A stretch of 63,333 bases of DNA. Origin: Pseudolabrys sp. Lineage in GTDB: Bacteria > Pseudomonadota > Alphaproteobacteria > Rhizobiales > Xanthobacteraceae. Positions 28,630 to 37,384 of this stretch are shown piece by piece. The notes beneath the pieces were generated by a model, which was not told the DNA's origin, ran no database searches, and saw only the letters and a program-made list of their open reading frames with translations. The position numbers were made by a program, and so were the translations under genes. The stretch is taken from contig JAICMO010000003.1 of assembly GCA_025929185.1 (NCBI GenBank), positions 1 to 63,333 on the forward strand, written 5' to 3'. The first letter of the stretch is position 1, and each line of letters begins with the position of its first letter.

Positions 28630-29847
28630 ATGGACGACTTTCACCGCATCCGCCGTTTGCCACCCTACGTTTTCGAAGAGGTAAACCAAGCCAAGGCCCG
28701 CGCGCGGAATGCGGGTGCCGACATTATCGACCTCGGCATGGGCAATCCGGATCTGCCGGCGCCGGCCCACGTCATCGAGAAGATGAAGGAGACATTGGGA
28801 AAGCCGCGTACGGACCGTTATTCCGCATCGCGTGGAATTCCGGGGCTGCGTCGCGCGCAAGCGGCGTACTACGGTCGCCGCTTCGGCGTGAAACTCAATC
28901 CCGAAACGCAAATCGTCGCGACCCTCGGCTCCAAAGAGGGCTTTGCCAACGTGGCGCAGGCGATCACCGCGCCCGGCGACGTGGTGCTCGTTCCCAATCC
29001 GAGTTATCCCATTCACGCGTTCGGGTTTCTGATGGCGGGCGGTACGATCCGCTCCGTCCCGTCCGAGCCGACGCCGAATTTTTTCCACACGCTCGAGCGC
29101 GCGATCATCCACTCGATCCCGAAGCCGATCGCGGTAGTCGTCTGCTATCCGGCGAACCCGACGGCGTACGTCGCAAGCCTCGACTTTTATAAAGACCTTG
29201 TTGTCTTCGCCAAGAAGTACAGCATCTTTGTCCTTTCCGATCTCGCGTACGCGGAGGTTTACTTCGAGGGCAATCCGCCGCCGTCGTTGCTACAGGTGTC
29301 GGGTGCCATGGACATCGCCGTGGAGTTCACGTCGCTGTCGAAAACTTTTTCGATGCCGGGATGGCGCATGGGCTTCGCGGTCGGCAATGAGCGGATCATC
29401 GCGGCGCTCGCGCGTGTCAAATCCTATCTCGACTATGGCGCGTTCACGCCGGTGCAGGTCGCCGCGACAGCCGCGCTCAATGGACCGGAGGATTGCATCC
29501 AGGAAATGCGCGAAACCTACAAGCGTCGTCGCGACGTGCTGGTCGAAAGCTTCGGCCGTGCCGGCTGGCACGTGCCAAGCCCGCGCGCCTCGATGTTCGC
29601 CTGGGCGCCGATTCCGGATCCGTTCAAAAGCCTCGGCAGCATCGAATTCTCGACGCTTCTCGTCGAGAAGGCGGAGCTCGCGGTTTCTCCTGGGATCGGA
29701 TTCGGCGAATACGGCGAAGGCTACGTACGCATCGCGTTGGTGGAGAACGAACAGCGCATTCGGCAGGCAGCGCGCAACGTCCGCCGCTTTCTTGAAAGCG
29801 GTGCGGAAAAGTTGCACAACGTCGTTCCCCTCGCTACGCGGCGCTAG
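28630..29847 (+). CDS. Class I/II PLP aminotransferase, AlaC-like
   Basis: A 405-residue fold-type I aminotransferase. The PLP lysine is in SLSKTFSMPGWRMGFAVGN and the substrate-carboxylate Arg in YVRIALVEN; DLGMGNPDLPAP and VVVCYPANPTAYVAS are family features. Members are annotated AlaC (glutamate-pyruvate), aspartate or LL-diaminopimelate aminotransferase. The immediate downstream hom gene suggests aspartate-family amino-acid metabolism, though an alanine transaminase is equally possible. The gap to hom is 77 bp. Confidence 0.88.
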   Translation: MDDFHRIRRLPPYVFEEVNQAKARARNAGADIIDLGMGNPDLPAPAHVIEKMKETLGKPRTDRYSASRGIPGLRRAQAAYYGRRFGVKLNPETQIVATLGSKEGFANVAQAITAPGDVVLVPNPSYPIHAFGFLMAGGTIRSVPSEPTPNFFHTLERAIIHSIPKPIAVVVCYPANPTAYVASLDFYKDLVVFAKKYSIFVLSDLAYAEVYFEGNPPPSLLQVSGAMDIAVEFTSLSKTFSMPGWRMGFAVGNERIIAALARVKSYLDYGAFTPVQVAATAALNGPEDCIQEMRETYKRRRDVLVESFGRAGWHVPSPRASMFAWAPIPDPFKSLGSIEFSTLLVEKAELAVSPGIGFGEYGEGYVRIALVENEQRIRQAARNVRRFLESGAEKLHNVVPLATRR

Positions 29848-29924
29848 GGCCTTGAGTTTCATCCGCTTTTGCGGCGGGGCTATTATTCATTCGTGCCGAT
29901 ACAAAGGTAACGCATTAATTTTTC

Positions 29925-31253
29925 ATGACGAATGAATCTCAGCCGCTGAAATTGGGCATCGCCGGATTGGGCACGGTCGGGTCCGCGTTGGTGTCCCAGC
30001 TAATCGATCAGCGCGATGCTCTCGCCGCGCGCTGCGGACGCGCAATTGAGGTCGTTGCGGTGTGTGCCCGCTCGCGCAGGAAGAATCGCGGGCTCGATCT
30101 AAGAAAAACCAAATGGTTTTCCGATCCGGTCGCGCTCGCGCGTGAATCCGATACCGACGTTTTTGTGGAGCTGATCGGCGGAGCGGGCAATCCGGCGAAG
30201 GCGGCGGTCGAAGCGGCGCTTTCGTCCGGCAAGTCGGTCGTTACCGCAAACAAAGCGCTGCTCGCGAAACACGGATTGGCGCTTGCTGCGCTGGCCGAAC
30301 GGAATAAGGCGGCGTTGAATTTCGAGGCGGCGGTAGGCGGCGCTATTCCGATCGTCAAAACGCTTCGCGAAGGACTCGCTGGAAATGCAATCGATCGCAT
30401 CTACGGCATTCTGAACGGCACCTGCAATTACGTCCTTACGAGGATGGAGCAGGAGAAGATGAGCTTCGCGGATTCTCTCAAGGAGGCGCAGCGTCTCGGC
30501 TACGCCGAGGCCGATCCGAGTTTCGATGTTGAAGGTCACGATACCGCGCAGAAGCTCGCAATTCTTGCAAGCCTCGCGTTCGGCACTCGCGTCGACCAGA
30601 GCGCCGTTTACGTCGAAGGCATTTCGTCAATCACGCCGGCTGATCTTTCTGCTGCCGACGAGCTTGGCTATCGCGTGAAGCTGCTGGGCGTCGCAGTGCG
30701 CACTCAAAAAGGCATCGAGCAGCGCGTCCACCCGACGATGGTGCGCAAGGATGCGGCTATCGCGCAGGTGATGGGCGTCACGAATGCGGTCACGATTGAT
30801 CCCGCCGGGATTAATCCACTTACCCTGGTCGGCCCCGGCGCGGGTGGAATGGCGACCGCGTCCGCGGTTTTGTCGGACATCGGCGACATCGCGCGCCATG
30901 GCGGCGCACAGACTGCTCCCTTCGGCCGTCCGGTCGCCGCCCTTGCGGAAGTGCGCAAAGCGCCGATGCAGCGCCACGAGGGCGGCTACTACATCCGACT
31001 CCTCGCGCGCGACAAGCCGGGAACCGCGGCCACCATCGCCAAACGCCTCGCGCAGCACGATATTTCGATGGAATCGATCGTCCAGCGGCACGGCAAAGAG
31101 GCGAGCGCGCAAGAAAGATCGAACGGTGCCGTGCCCGTCATTCTTATCACCTATGCCACCACCGAAGACGCCGTGCGCAAAGCTCTTGCGGCGGTAGGCG
31201 GCGATAAGGTGATCTCGGGGCAGCCGCAGGTGATCCGGATCGAAAAGAACTGA
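29925..31253 (+). CDS. hom: Homoserine dehydrogenase
   Basis: Reduces aspartate semialdehyde to homoserine, the branch to threonine and methionine. The N-terminal NAD(P) fold is GIAGLGTVGSALV; catalytic-domain stretches GILNGTCNYVLTRME and AEADPSFDVEGHDTAQKLAIL follow; a C-terminal ACT domain (about 360-440, LLARDKPGTAATIAKRLAQH) gives threonine feedback. At 442 residues it has standard length. It is followed after 38 bp by glpX, a conserved pairing in Rhizobiales. Confidence 0.97.
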   Translation: MTNESQPLKLGIAGLGTVGSALVSQLIDQRDALAARCGRAIEVVAVCARSRRKNRGLDLRKTKWFSDPVALARESDTDVFVELIGGAGNPAKAAVEAALSSGKSVVTANKALLAKHGLALAALAERNKAALNFEAAVGGAIPIVKTLREGLAGNAIDRIYGILNGTCNYVLTRMEQEKMSFADSLKEAQRLGYAEADPSFDVEGHDTAQKLAILASLAFGTRVDQSAVYVEGISSITPADLSAADELGYRVKLLGVAVRTQKGIEQRVHPTMVRKDAAIAQVMGVTNAVTIDPAGINPLTLVGPGAGGMATASAVLSDIGDIARHGGAQTAPFGRPVAALAEVRKAPMQRHEGGYYIRLLARDKPGTAATIAKRLAQHDISMESIVQRHGKEASAQERSNGAVPVILITYATTEDAVRKALAAVGGDKVISGQPQVIRIEKN

Positions 31254-31291
31254 TCCGCGGGCGGCGAGTTAAGGAGCAGGGAAAATACGAC

Positions 31292-32287
31292 ATGGCCTCG
31301 CCGATCACGGTTCAGCCCAATCTGCTGCTGGAACGCATTTTGACCATCGAGATCGTCCGTGTGACCGAACGCGCGGCGGTGTCGGCGGCGCGGCTGCGTG
31401 GGCGCGGCCAGGAAAAAGCTGCGGATCAGGCGGCGGTTGATGCGATGCGCCGCGAACTCAACAAACTGCCGATTGACGGCACGGTGGTCATCGGCGAGGG
31501 CGAGCTCGACGAGGCGCCGATGCTGTTCATCGGCGAGCAGGTCGGCAACAAATCCGGCCCGAAGGTCGATATCGCCGTCGATCCGCTCGAGGGCACGACG
31601 CTCTGCGCGAAGAACATGCCCGGCTCGATTGCCACTCTCGCGATGGCGGAAGAGGGCACGCTGCTGCATGCGCCCGATGTTTACATGGACAAGATCGCCA
31701 TCGGCCCCGGCTATCCAAAAGGCACGATCGATCTCGATGCGCCGCCGGAACAAAATATCTTAAATCTCGCGCGCGCAAAGGGCGTGAAACCGGATGGCAT
31801 CACCGCAATTTTGCTCGATCGGCCCCGCCACGCGGATACCATCGCAGCGGTGCGCAAGACCGGCGCATCTGTAACGCTGATTACGGACGGAGATGTTGCC
31901 GGCGTCATTCACTGCGCCGAGCCGAAGACCGGCATCGACATCTATCTTGGCATTGGAGGCGCGCCGGAAGGCGTCCTAGCGGCGGCCGCGCTGCGCTGTA
32001 TCGGCGGGCAGATGCAGTGCCGCCTTGTTCTCGATACCGACGAGCGCCGTGAGCGCGCGGAGAAAATGGGCATCAAGGACCCGAGAAAGAAGTATGAGAT
32101 CGAGGACATGGTGCGCGGCGATTGCCTGTTCGCCGCAACCGGCGTTACCGACGGCCCGATGCTCAGCGGGGTGAAGTTTGCGAAGGGCGTGATCGAAACC
32201 GAGACCGTGGTGATGCGCTCGGTTACCGGCACCGTCCGGCGCGTGCAGGCCGAACATAGGCAATTCGATAAATTTCATCTCGACTGA
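31292..32287 (+). CDS. glpX: Class II fructose-1,6-bisphosphatase GlpX
   Basis: Hydrolyses fructose-1,6-bisphosphate in gluconeogenesis. It has the metal-site motif VIGEGELDEAPMLFIGE, the Li-sensitive phosphatase motif VDPLEGTT and the late GGAPEGVLAAAALRCIGGQ. At 331 residues it is full length, and an RBS-like AAGGAG precedes ATG 31292. It is read with hom, and its 3' end is convergent with an ATP-grasp gene 14 bases away. Confidence 0.96.
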   Translation: MASPITVQPNLLLERILTIEIVRVTERAAVSAARLRGRGQEKAADQAAVDAMRRELNKLPIDGTVVIGEGELDEAPMLFIGEQVGNKSGPKVDIAVDPLEGTTLCAKNMPGSIATLAMAEEGTLLHAPDVYMDKIAIGPGYPKGTIDLDAPPEQNILNLARAKGVKPDGITAILLDRPRHADTIAAVRKTGASVTLITDGDVAGVIHCAEPKTGIDIYLGIGGAPEGVLAAAALRCIGGQMQCRLVLDTDERRERAEKMGIKDPRKKYEIEDMVRGDCLFAATGVTDGPMLSGVKFAKGVIETETVVMRSVTGTVRRVQAEHRQFDKFHLD

Positions 32288-32301
32288 ACACGCCGCCTGT
32301 T

Positions 32302-33324
32302 TCAGGTTAGCGGAGCGAGCGCCGGAGTTTCTTGCTTTCTGCCTGCTTGCTGCACCAGCAACCCGCCCAGATAACTCGCGATCGCACCCATGCCGCTGTG
32401 CGCCGTGTTCTGGCGCCCGTCGTTTGCTTCCGCATCCGGATTGTAATTGGTGTTGGTATTGACGTCGTACGTATAGGAGCGTCCGCTTTCATCGACGATG
32501 AATTCTATTCCTGCAATTCCGATATCGTTGGCGGCAAGGAAATTTGTCCAGCGCGGCAGTGCCGGATGCTCGAAACTGCGCACGATCCTGAATTTGTCGC
32601 TCGGCGCAACCGCGGGGCAGACCCCGGCCAACGCGGAGGCATCAATCTGGCATACGTCGGCCGGACACAATTCGAAACCTTGTGAGGTATCGACCCGCAC
32701 GGCGTAGAGAAACTTTCCGCCGACAAATTCGACCCGCGTAATGAAGGGTTCTGACGCTTTTATGTAACGTTGCACCAGCGTAATGCCATCGATCGATTCG
32801 ACGAAGCCGCCACTGGCAAGGCGCTCGTCGAGTGCGGTAGGCGACAGAAACAACCGCACCCCAAGACCCTTGCCGGCACGATTGTGCTTGAGAATGAGCG
32901 GAAAGCCGAGCCGCTTGGCAGCCGCCGGAATGTTCTCTTTGCCGACGACCGCGATCGTATCCGGGACCTCGAGGCCAAATTTGGCGAGCGCCTGATATTG
33001 CGCCACCTTGGAGACTTCGAGTTGCAAGGCGCGCTCGCCATTGATGACGATTCGCCCGTAACGCTTGAGCCAGGCGAGAACCGCGGCGGTCAGTTCGGGT
33101 GCGTAGCGGTGATCGCGCGTGTGCGAGGAAGCGCTCATGCGGTTGTAGAAGACGCCCGGCGGCGGAGCGATCTGAAGGTCCAGAATTCCCTGGTCAAGAA
33201 ACCATTCACTGAAAGGTATTTGGCGTAGCTCGAACTCCTTGCGCAGCGGTTCAACCCAGGCGTCGTTCTCGTGGATAACATAGACGCGCGACGTCTGATT
33301 CTGATGCGTAAGGTCTTGGCGCAT
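32302..33324 (-). CDS. ATP-grasp (RimK-like) protein of unknown substrate
   Basis: A 340-residue cytoplasmic protein with an ATP-grasp fold: an N-terminal preATP-grasp part with FYNRMSASSHTRDHRYAPE, the ATP-binding lysine region FPLILKHNRAGKGLGVRLF, and the Mg-binding end YDVNTNTNYNPDAE. Such enzymes ligate a carboxylate to an amine or thiol via acyl phosphate. No substrate can be named. It sits on the minus strand between glpX and recJ, interrupting the plus-strand series, and is divergent from recJ. Confidence 0.8.
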   Translation of the reverse strand: MRQDLTHQNQTSRVYVIHENDAWVEPLRKEFELRQIPFSEWFLDQGILDLQIAPPPGVFYNRMSASSHTRDHRYAPELTAAVLAWLKRYGRIVINGERALQLEVSKVAQYQALAKFGLEVPDTIAVVGKENIPAAAKRLGFPLILKHNRAGKGLGVRLFLSPTALDERLASGGFVESIDGITLVQRYIKASEPFITRVEFVGGKFLYAVRVDTSQGFELCPADVCQIDASALAGVCPAVAPSDKFRIVRSFEHPALPRWTNFLAANDIGIAGIEFIVDESGRSYTYDVNTNTNYNPDAEANDGRQNTAHSGMGAIASYLGGLLVQQAGRKQETPALAPLT

Positions 33325-33499
33325 GATTTGCTCATATTCCGGTTAGGCGCTCAGAAAGGGAGATATTCCCCAATCCGCGGGCCGGCAACACCCTCCGCGC
33401 GAACAGCAACGAGATGTCGCGACAATACCCCAGCCCAGTTGGTATTTTCTTTCAGAAGGCGATTCTCTGGGCGAAGATTGTCTAATTGGTCGTTTACGC

Positions 33500-35317
33500 A
33501 TGGCAGTGGCCGCTTACATCGATCCGTTTCCGACGTCGGCCTTTCTGGGCGTCGAGCGGTCGGTCACCGGGCGCTCGTGGCGTGATCGCCTGGACGCGCG
33601 CGGCTCTGCCCGCGCACTGGCGATCGCACAACAACACGGTATTTCCGAACTGCTGGCGCGCGTGCTCGCTGGTCGTGGCGTCGAGTCGGATGCGGTCGAG
33701 GCTTACCTCGATCCGACCATTAAGCGACTATTGCCCGATCCGCACGGCCTGACGTCGATGCCGATAGCGGCATCCCGGATCGCGGACGCTGTCACAAAAG
33801 GCGAGATCGTCGCGATCTTCGGTGACTATGATGTGGATGGAGCAACCGCATCGGCGTTGCTCGCCCATTATCTGCGTCGGTGCGGTCTCGATCCGATCAT
33901 CCATATTCCGGACCGCATCTTCGAAGGCTACGGTCCGAATGTTGACGCTGTCCGCTCGCTTGCGCAGCGGGGCGTGACGCTTCTAATTACCGTTGATTGC
34001 GGCACCACGAGCATCGAGCCGCTGGCGGAAGCACGACAGCTTGGCGTCGATACGATCGTGATTGATCATCATCAGGCTGACGAACGGCTTCCTCCTGCGC
34101 TAGCGATCGTCAATCCTAATCGTGCCGACGACCTCTCCGGGCTTGGTCATCTGGCGGCGGTAGGTTTGGTTTTCGTGACGCTGGTTGCGGTAGCGCGCGA
34201 GCTGCGCCGCCGCGGCTTCTGGAATGCGATACATGCAGAACCCGACCTGTTATCGCTGCTGCATCTGGTCGCGCTCGGCACGATCGCCGACGTGGTGCCG
34301 CTCAAAGGGCTCAACCGCGCATTCGTCGCCAAGGGCCTGATCGCGCTGAGAAGGCGAGAGCACGCCGGCACGACCGCACTGATGGATGCCGCGCGGCTGT
34401 CCGGTCCGCCGGAGCCCTGGCATCTCGGCTTCCTGCTTGGACCACGCATCAATGCCGGCGGTCGCATTGGACGCGCAGATCTCGGCGCTCGCCTCCTGCT
34501 GGAAGAAGACGCAAGCGAGGCCGCGCGCATCGCCGGTGAGCTCGAGCGGCTCAACCGGGAGCGGCAGGCGCTCGAATTGGCGATGCTCCAGCAAGCCGAA
34601 GCCGAAGCTTTGGGGGCCCTTGGGCTTGAGGATAAAGGTGCCGTGATCGTCACGGCGCAGGACGGCTGGCATCCCGGCGTGGTCGGGCTGATTGCCGCGC
34701 GGTTGAAGGAGCGTTATGGCCGCCCGGCCTTTGCAATCGCGTTAGAGCCTGGCGGTACGGGCACGGGCTCGGGACGGTCGATCGCGGGGGTGGACCTTGG
34801 AAAAGCGGTGCGGCGTGCCGTCAGCAAGGGATTGCTACTGAAAGGCGGCGGCCACGCCATGGCGGCCGGCGTCACGTTGCGCAGGGACGCTCTCGCGGCA
34901 TTCAGAGCCTTCCTCGAAGAAGCTTTAGCGTCGGCCGTCGAAGTTGCCCGGCGCGATACTGCATTGCTCGTCGACGGTGCCGTAAGTGCGGGCGGTGCGA
35001 CCGTCGAACTGGTCGAAGCGATCTCAAGGGCAGGGCCGTTTGGGGCCGGCAACCCGGAGCCGGTCCTCGCGCTACCTTCGCATACATTGGCTTATGTCGA
35101 TCCGGTCGGAGACAACCACATCCGCGCGCGGCTTCGTTCCGGTGACGGACGATTCATCAACGCAATCGCCTTCCGCGCCGCGGGGCAGCCGCTCGGCAAG
35201 GCGTTAGTGGAAAGCCGAGGCCGGCCGATGCACGCGGCGGGCAGCCTCACCATCGACAGATGGCAGGGCACCGAACGCGTGCAGATGCGGCTTATCGACG
35301 TGGCGCCGCCGAACTAG
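33500..35317 (+). CDS. recJ: Single-stranded-DNA-specific 5'-3' exonuclease RecJ
   Basis: Processes DNA ends in RecF-pathway recombination and mismatch repair. It has DHH-family motifs: GDYDVDGATASALL, VDCGTTS, the DHH of IVIDHHQADERLPPALAIVNPN, and the DHHA1 GGGHAMAAGVT near 450. The C-terminal OB-like domain (FGAGNPEPVLALP) is present. At 605 residues it is full length. ATG 33500 encodes MAVAAYIDPFPTSAFLGVERSVTGR, typical of alphaproteobacterial RecJ. Confidence 0.97.
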   Translation: MAVAAYIDPFPTSAFLGVERSVTGRSWRDRLDARGSARALAIAQQHGISELLARVLAGRGVESDAVEAYLDPTIKRLLPDPHGLTSMPIAASRIADAVTKGEIVAIFGDYDVDGATASALLAHYLRRCGLDPIIHIPDRIFEGYGPNVDAVRSLAQRGVTLLITVDCGTTSIEPLAEARQLGVDTIVIDHHQADERLPPALAIVNPNRADDLSGLGHLAAVGLVFVTLVAVARELRRRGFWNAIHAEPDLLSLLHLVALGTIADVVPLKGLNRAFVAKGLIALRRREHAGTTALMDAARLSGPPEPWHLGFLLGPRINAGGRIGRADLGARLLLEEDASEAARIAGELERLNRERQALELAMLQQAEAEALGALGLEDKGAVIVTAQDGWHPGVVGLIAARLKERYGRPAFAIALEPGGTGTGSGRSIAGVDLGKAVRRAVSKGLLLKGGGHAMAAGVTLRRDALAAFRAFLEEALASAVEVARRDTALLVDGAVSAGGATVELVEAISRAGPFGAGNPEPVLALPSHTLAYVDPVGDNHIRARLRSGDGRFINAIAFRAAGQPLGKALVESRGRPMHAAGSLTIDRWQGTERVQMRLIDVAPPN

Positions 35318-35330
35318 TTTCGGCGGACGG

Positions 35331-36326
35331 CTACCGTCCGAGTTTCAACCCGATTCGCGCAACGACCTCACGCCACTTTGCGGAATCCTTTGCGATAATT
35401 GCCGCGAATTCTTCCGGCGTGCCGCCGGCCGCTTCATCGCCGATGCCGGCAAGTTTGTCGGTGAATAATTTCGATTTGAGGCCTCGATTGATGGCGGCGT
35501 TGAGCTTTTCAACGATCGGCCTTGGAACGCCGGCCGGCGCGATGACGCCACTCCATGTGCCTGCTTCATAGCCGGGTACGCCGGCTTCTGCGATCGTCGG
35601 AATGTCGGGGAACGCCAGAGACCGCTTCGCGCCGGTGACGCCGAGCGCACGCACCTGGCCGTTGTGAGCGAACGGCGAGATCGAATTCAGACTCTCGAAC
35701 ATGATCTGTACGCGGCCGCCAATCAGGTCCTTGATAGCGTCGGCGCCACCCTTGTAAGGCACGTGCACAATCTTCGTGCCGGTCATGTACTTGAACAGTT
35801 CCGCGCCAACGTGGCCCGGCGAGCCGATGCTTGAGGATGCATTGAGCAGTTCGCCCGGATGCGCTTTGGCGTAGGCGACGAGTTCTTTCACCGAATGCAC
35901 CGGCAGCGACGGCGTAACCGCCAGCATCAGGTGGCCGCGCGTAGCGAGACAGATCGGCTGGAAGTCGCGCTCGATATTGTAGGGCACCTTTGCAATCATG
36001 TGGCGCGTTATGGCAAGCGCGCCGATCGGGCCCATGCCGATCGTGTAGCCGTCCGGCGGCGATTTGGCGAGCAGATCGAGACCGAGCGTCAACGCGCCGC
36101 CGGGCCGGTCGTCCACCACGATGGTCTGGCCAAGCTCCGGACCGGCGGTGGCGGCGACCAGGCGCGCCAGTGTATCGGTCGCGCTGCCGGCTGCTTGCGG
36201 CACGATAAGACGGATCGGATGGTCCGGATACTCGGCGGCGGCCGGTACGGTAAGCGCGGCGTTGATGACCGCGGCAATCAGGAGCGCTCCCCGAAGGCCG
36301 CGATGCGTGCTCTGCCTTCCGATCAT
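35331..36326 (-). CDS. Second Bug/TctC-type substrate-binding protein
   Basis: A periplasmic binding protein of 331 residues with a signal peptide (GALLIAAVINAALTVPAAA, cleavage before EYP). Family motifs are YPDHPIRLIVPQAAGSATDTLAR, IVVDDRPGGA and DGYTIGMGPIG. No membrane components are adjacent. It follows the SqrR/BigR-like repressor gene on the same strand after 81 bp, so the two may be co-transcribed. It is distinct from the Bug protein at 15.2 kb, sharing the fold motifs but differing along most of the length. The ligand is unknown. Confidence 0.92.
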   Translation of the reverse strand: MIGRQSTHRGLRGALLIAAVINAALTVPAAAEYPDHPIRLIVPQAAGSATDTLARLVAATAGPELGQTIVVDDRPGGALTLGLDLLAKSPPDGYTIGMGPIGALAITRHMIAKVPYNIERDFQPICLATRGHLMLAVTPSLPVHSVKELVAYAKAHPGELLNASSSIGSPGHVGAELFKYMTGTKIVHVPYKGGADAIKDLIGGRVQIMFESLNSISPFAHNGQVRALGVTGAKRSLAFPDIPTIAEAGVPGYEAGTWSGVIAPAGVPRPIVEKLNAAINRGLKSKLFTDKLAGIGDEAAGGTPEEFAAIIAKDSAKWREVVARIGLKLGR

Positions 36327-36407
36327 GACAGGCCCCTCGTGCGCGCCGAATGCCGCGCGTCGTTCAGGAGATTGTGCGCTCGCTGCGCCGCTGTTGGCTA
36401 TAAAATT

Positions 36408-36752
36408 TTAGCGCCGAAATGCCTTGCGGCAGAAGACGTCGTACATCGCGCCGATGAGCATGCGGACGTCGCTGCTCGCCAGGCTATAATAGACGATCTT
36501 TCCGTTTCGCCGTGTCGAAACCAATCCCTCGGCGCGCAGGCGCGCAAGTTGTTGCGACACCGTTGGCTGGCGCAAAGAGAGCATTTGCTCCAGTTCGCCG
36601 ACCGACTTCTCGCCTTCGGCGAGAATGCACAAAATCATCAGCCGGTTTTCATGCGCGACCGCTTTCAAGAAATTGCTTGCGCGTTTCGCATGGCCCACCA
36701 TGCGGTCGAGGTCGCGCGTGTGGCCGCCAATCTCGATTTGCTGCACGTCCAT
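36408..36752 (-). CDS. ArsR-family repressor with SqrR/BigR-like cysteine pair
   Basis: A 114-residue winged-helix repressor starting at ATG 36752 (MDVQQIEIGG); the track extension is rejected. The HTH is GEKSVGELEQMLSLRQPTVSQQLARLRAEGLVSTRRNGKIVYY. Cysteines lie at about 42 (LMILCILAEGE, helix 2) and 108 (YDVFCRKAFRR, C-terminal helix), the positions of the persulfide-sensing pair of SqrR (Cys41/Cys107) and BigR; metal-site motifs of classical ArsR are absent. It likely senses reactive sulfur, consistent with the Sox genes 4-8 kb away. DNA targets are not shown by sequence. Confidence 0.85.
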   Translation of the reverse strand: MDVQQIEIGGHTRDLDRMVGHAKRASNFLKAVAHENRLMILCILAEGEKSVGELEQMLSLRQPTVSQQLARLRAEGLVSTRRNGKIVYYSLASSDVRMLIGAMYDVFCRKAFRR

Positions 36753-37384
36753 GGTGTTTCCACAATGCGCATAATCCGCTGCGTGAATAGAGACGATTAG
36801 CCGATTTCGCGCAACGCTTTTTCGGATATCGAAATCGTGTGCCTGCGCGGCACGTTGAATTAGAATGATGGACGCGCCTGCAGCCATGAAAACAGAAGAA
36901 TTTTCCGCCATGTTTTCGTGCGCGCCCGTTCCATTCTAGACCGCCCTGAGCCGCACCTGAAAAGCTTCACACGGCAAAAGCAATCTCGAACTTTGCCATC
37001 CATCCTGCTCAGTTTCCAGATTTCAAAAGATGCCCGGTAGCCGCTGGCTGACTCGGCGATCACCCATGTGCGGGGCGCGATGTAGCAGCGGCGAAGAAAG
37101 TTAGTTGCAATGGCAAAGCGGTTTTTATCCGGCAAGCAGCGCACGCGCGCCTTCGTCCATGCCGGCGCATTCGCCATTAACCTAATGATTATACCGTCCT
37201 AGTCCCGGCGCATCGGCATTATCGGAACCGCGGCCGTGACATTCGGTAACCATGGTCTTTGAATAGGTCGCGTTGTTCTTGCTCCCGTGGCGCAGCATGG
37301 GTTTATAGATTGCGTTTAGGAAACCCACCAAGGGGGCGCTGGCGCACGCTGACGAGCGTGCGCGGGAAAAGCTAGGTCGATCTT
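36753..37384. other. 632-bp intergenic region without a confident gene
   Basis: This divergent region separates the repressor and the flavin oxidoreductase genes and probably holds both promoters. A 105-aa minus-strand ORF (36860-37177) is Arg/Cys/Trp-rich, has no recognisable motif and no good RBS, and is left uncalled. No clear ATTC-N8-GAAT operator was found. A perfect hairpin sits at its right end. Confidence 0.6.
37342..37363 (+). promoter_or_regulatory. Perfect 9-bp hairpin just upstream of the flavin oxidoreductase start
   Basis: GCGCACGCT and AGCGTGCGC pair perfectly around a GACG loop, ending 21 bases before ATG 37385. It would lie in the 5' leader next to the ribosome-binding region, or could be an operator. 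The function is unknown. Confidence 0.5.

Noticed and set aside
36860-37177. 105-aa minus-strand ORF in the 632-bp gap
   Set aside because: No motif, no good RBS, Arg/Trp/Cys-rich composition; reported only within the intergenic entry.
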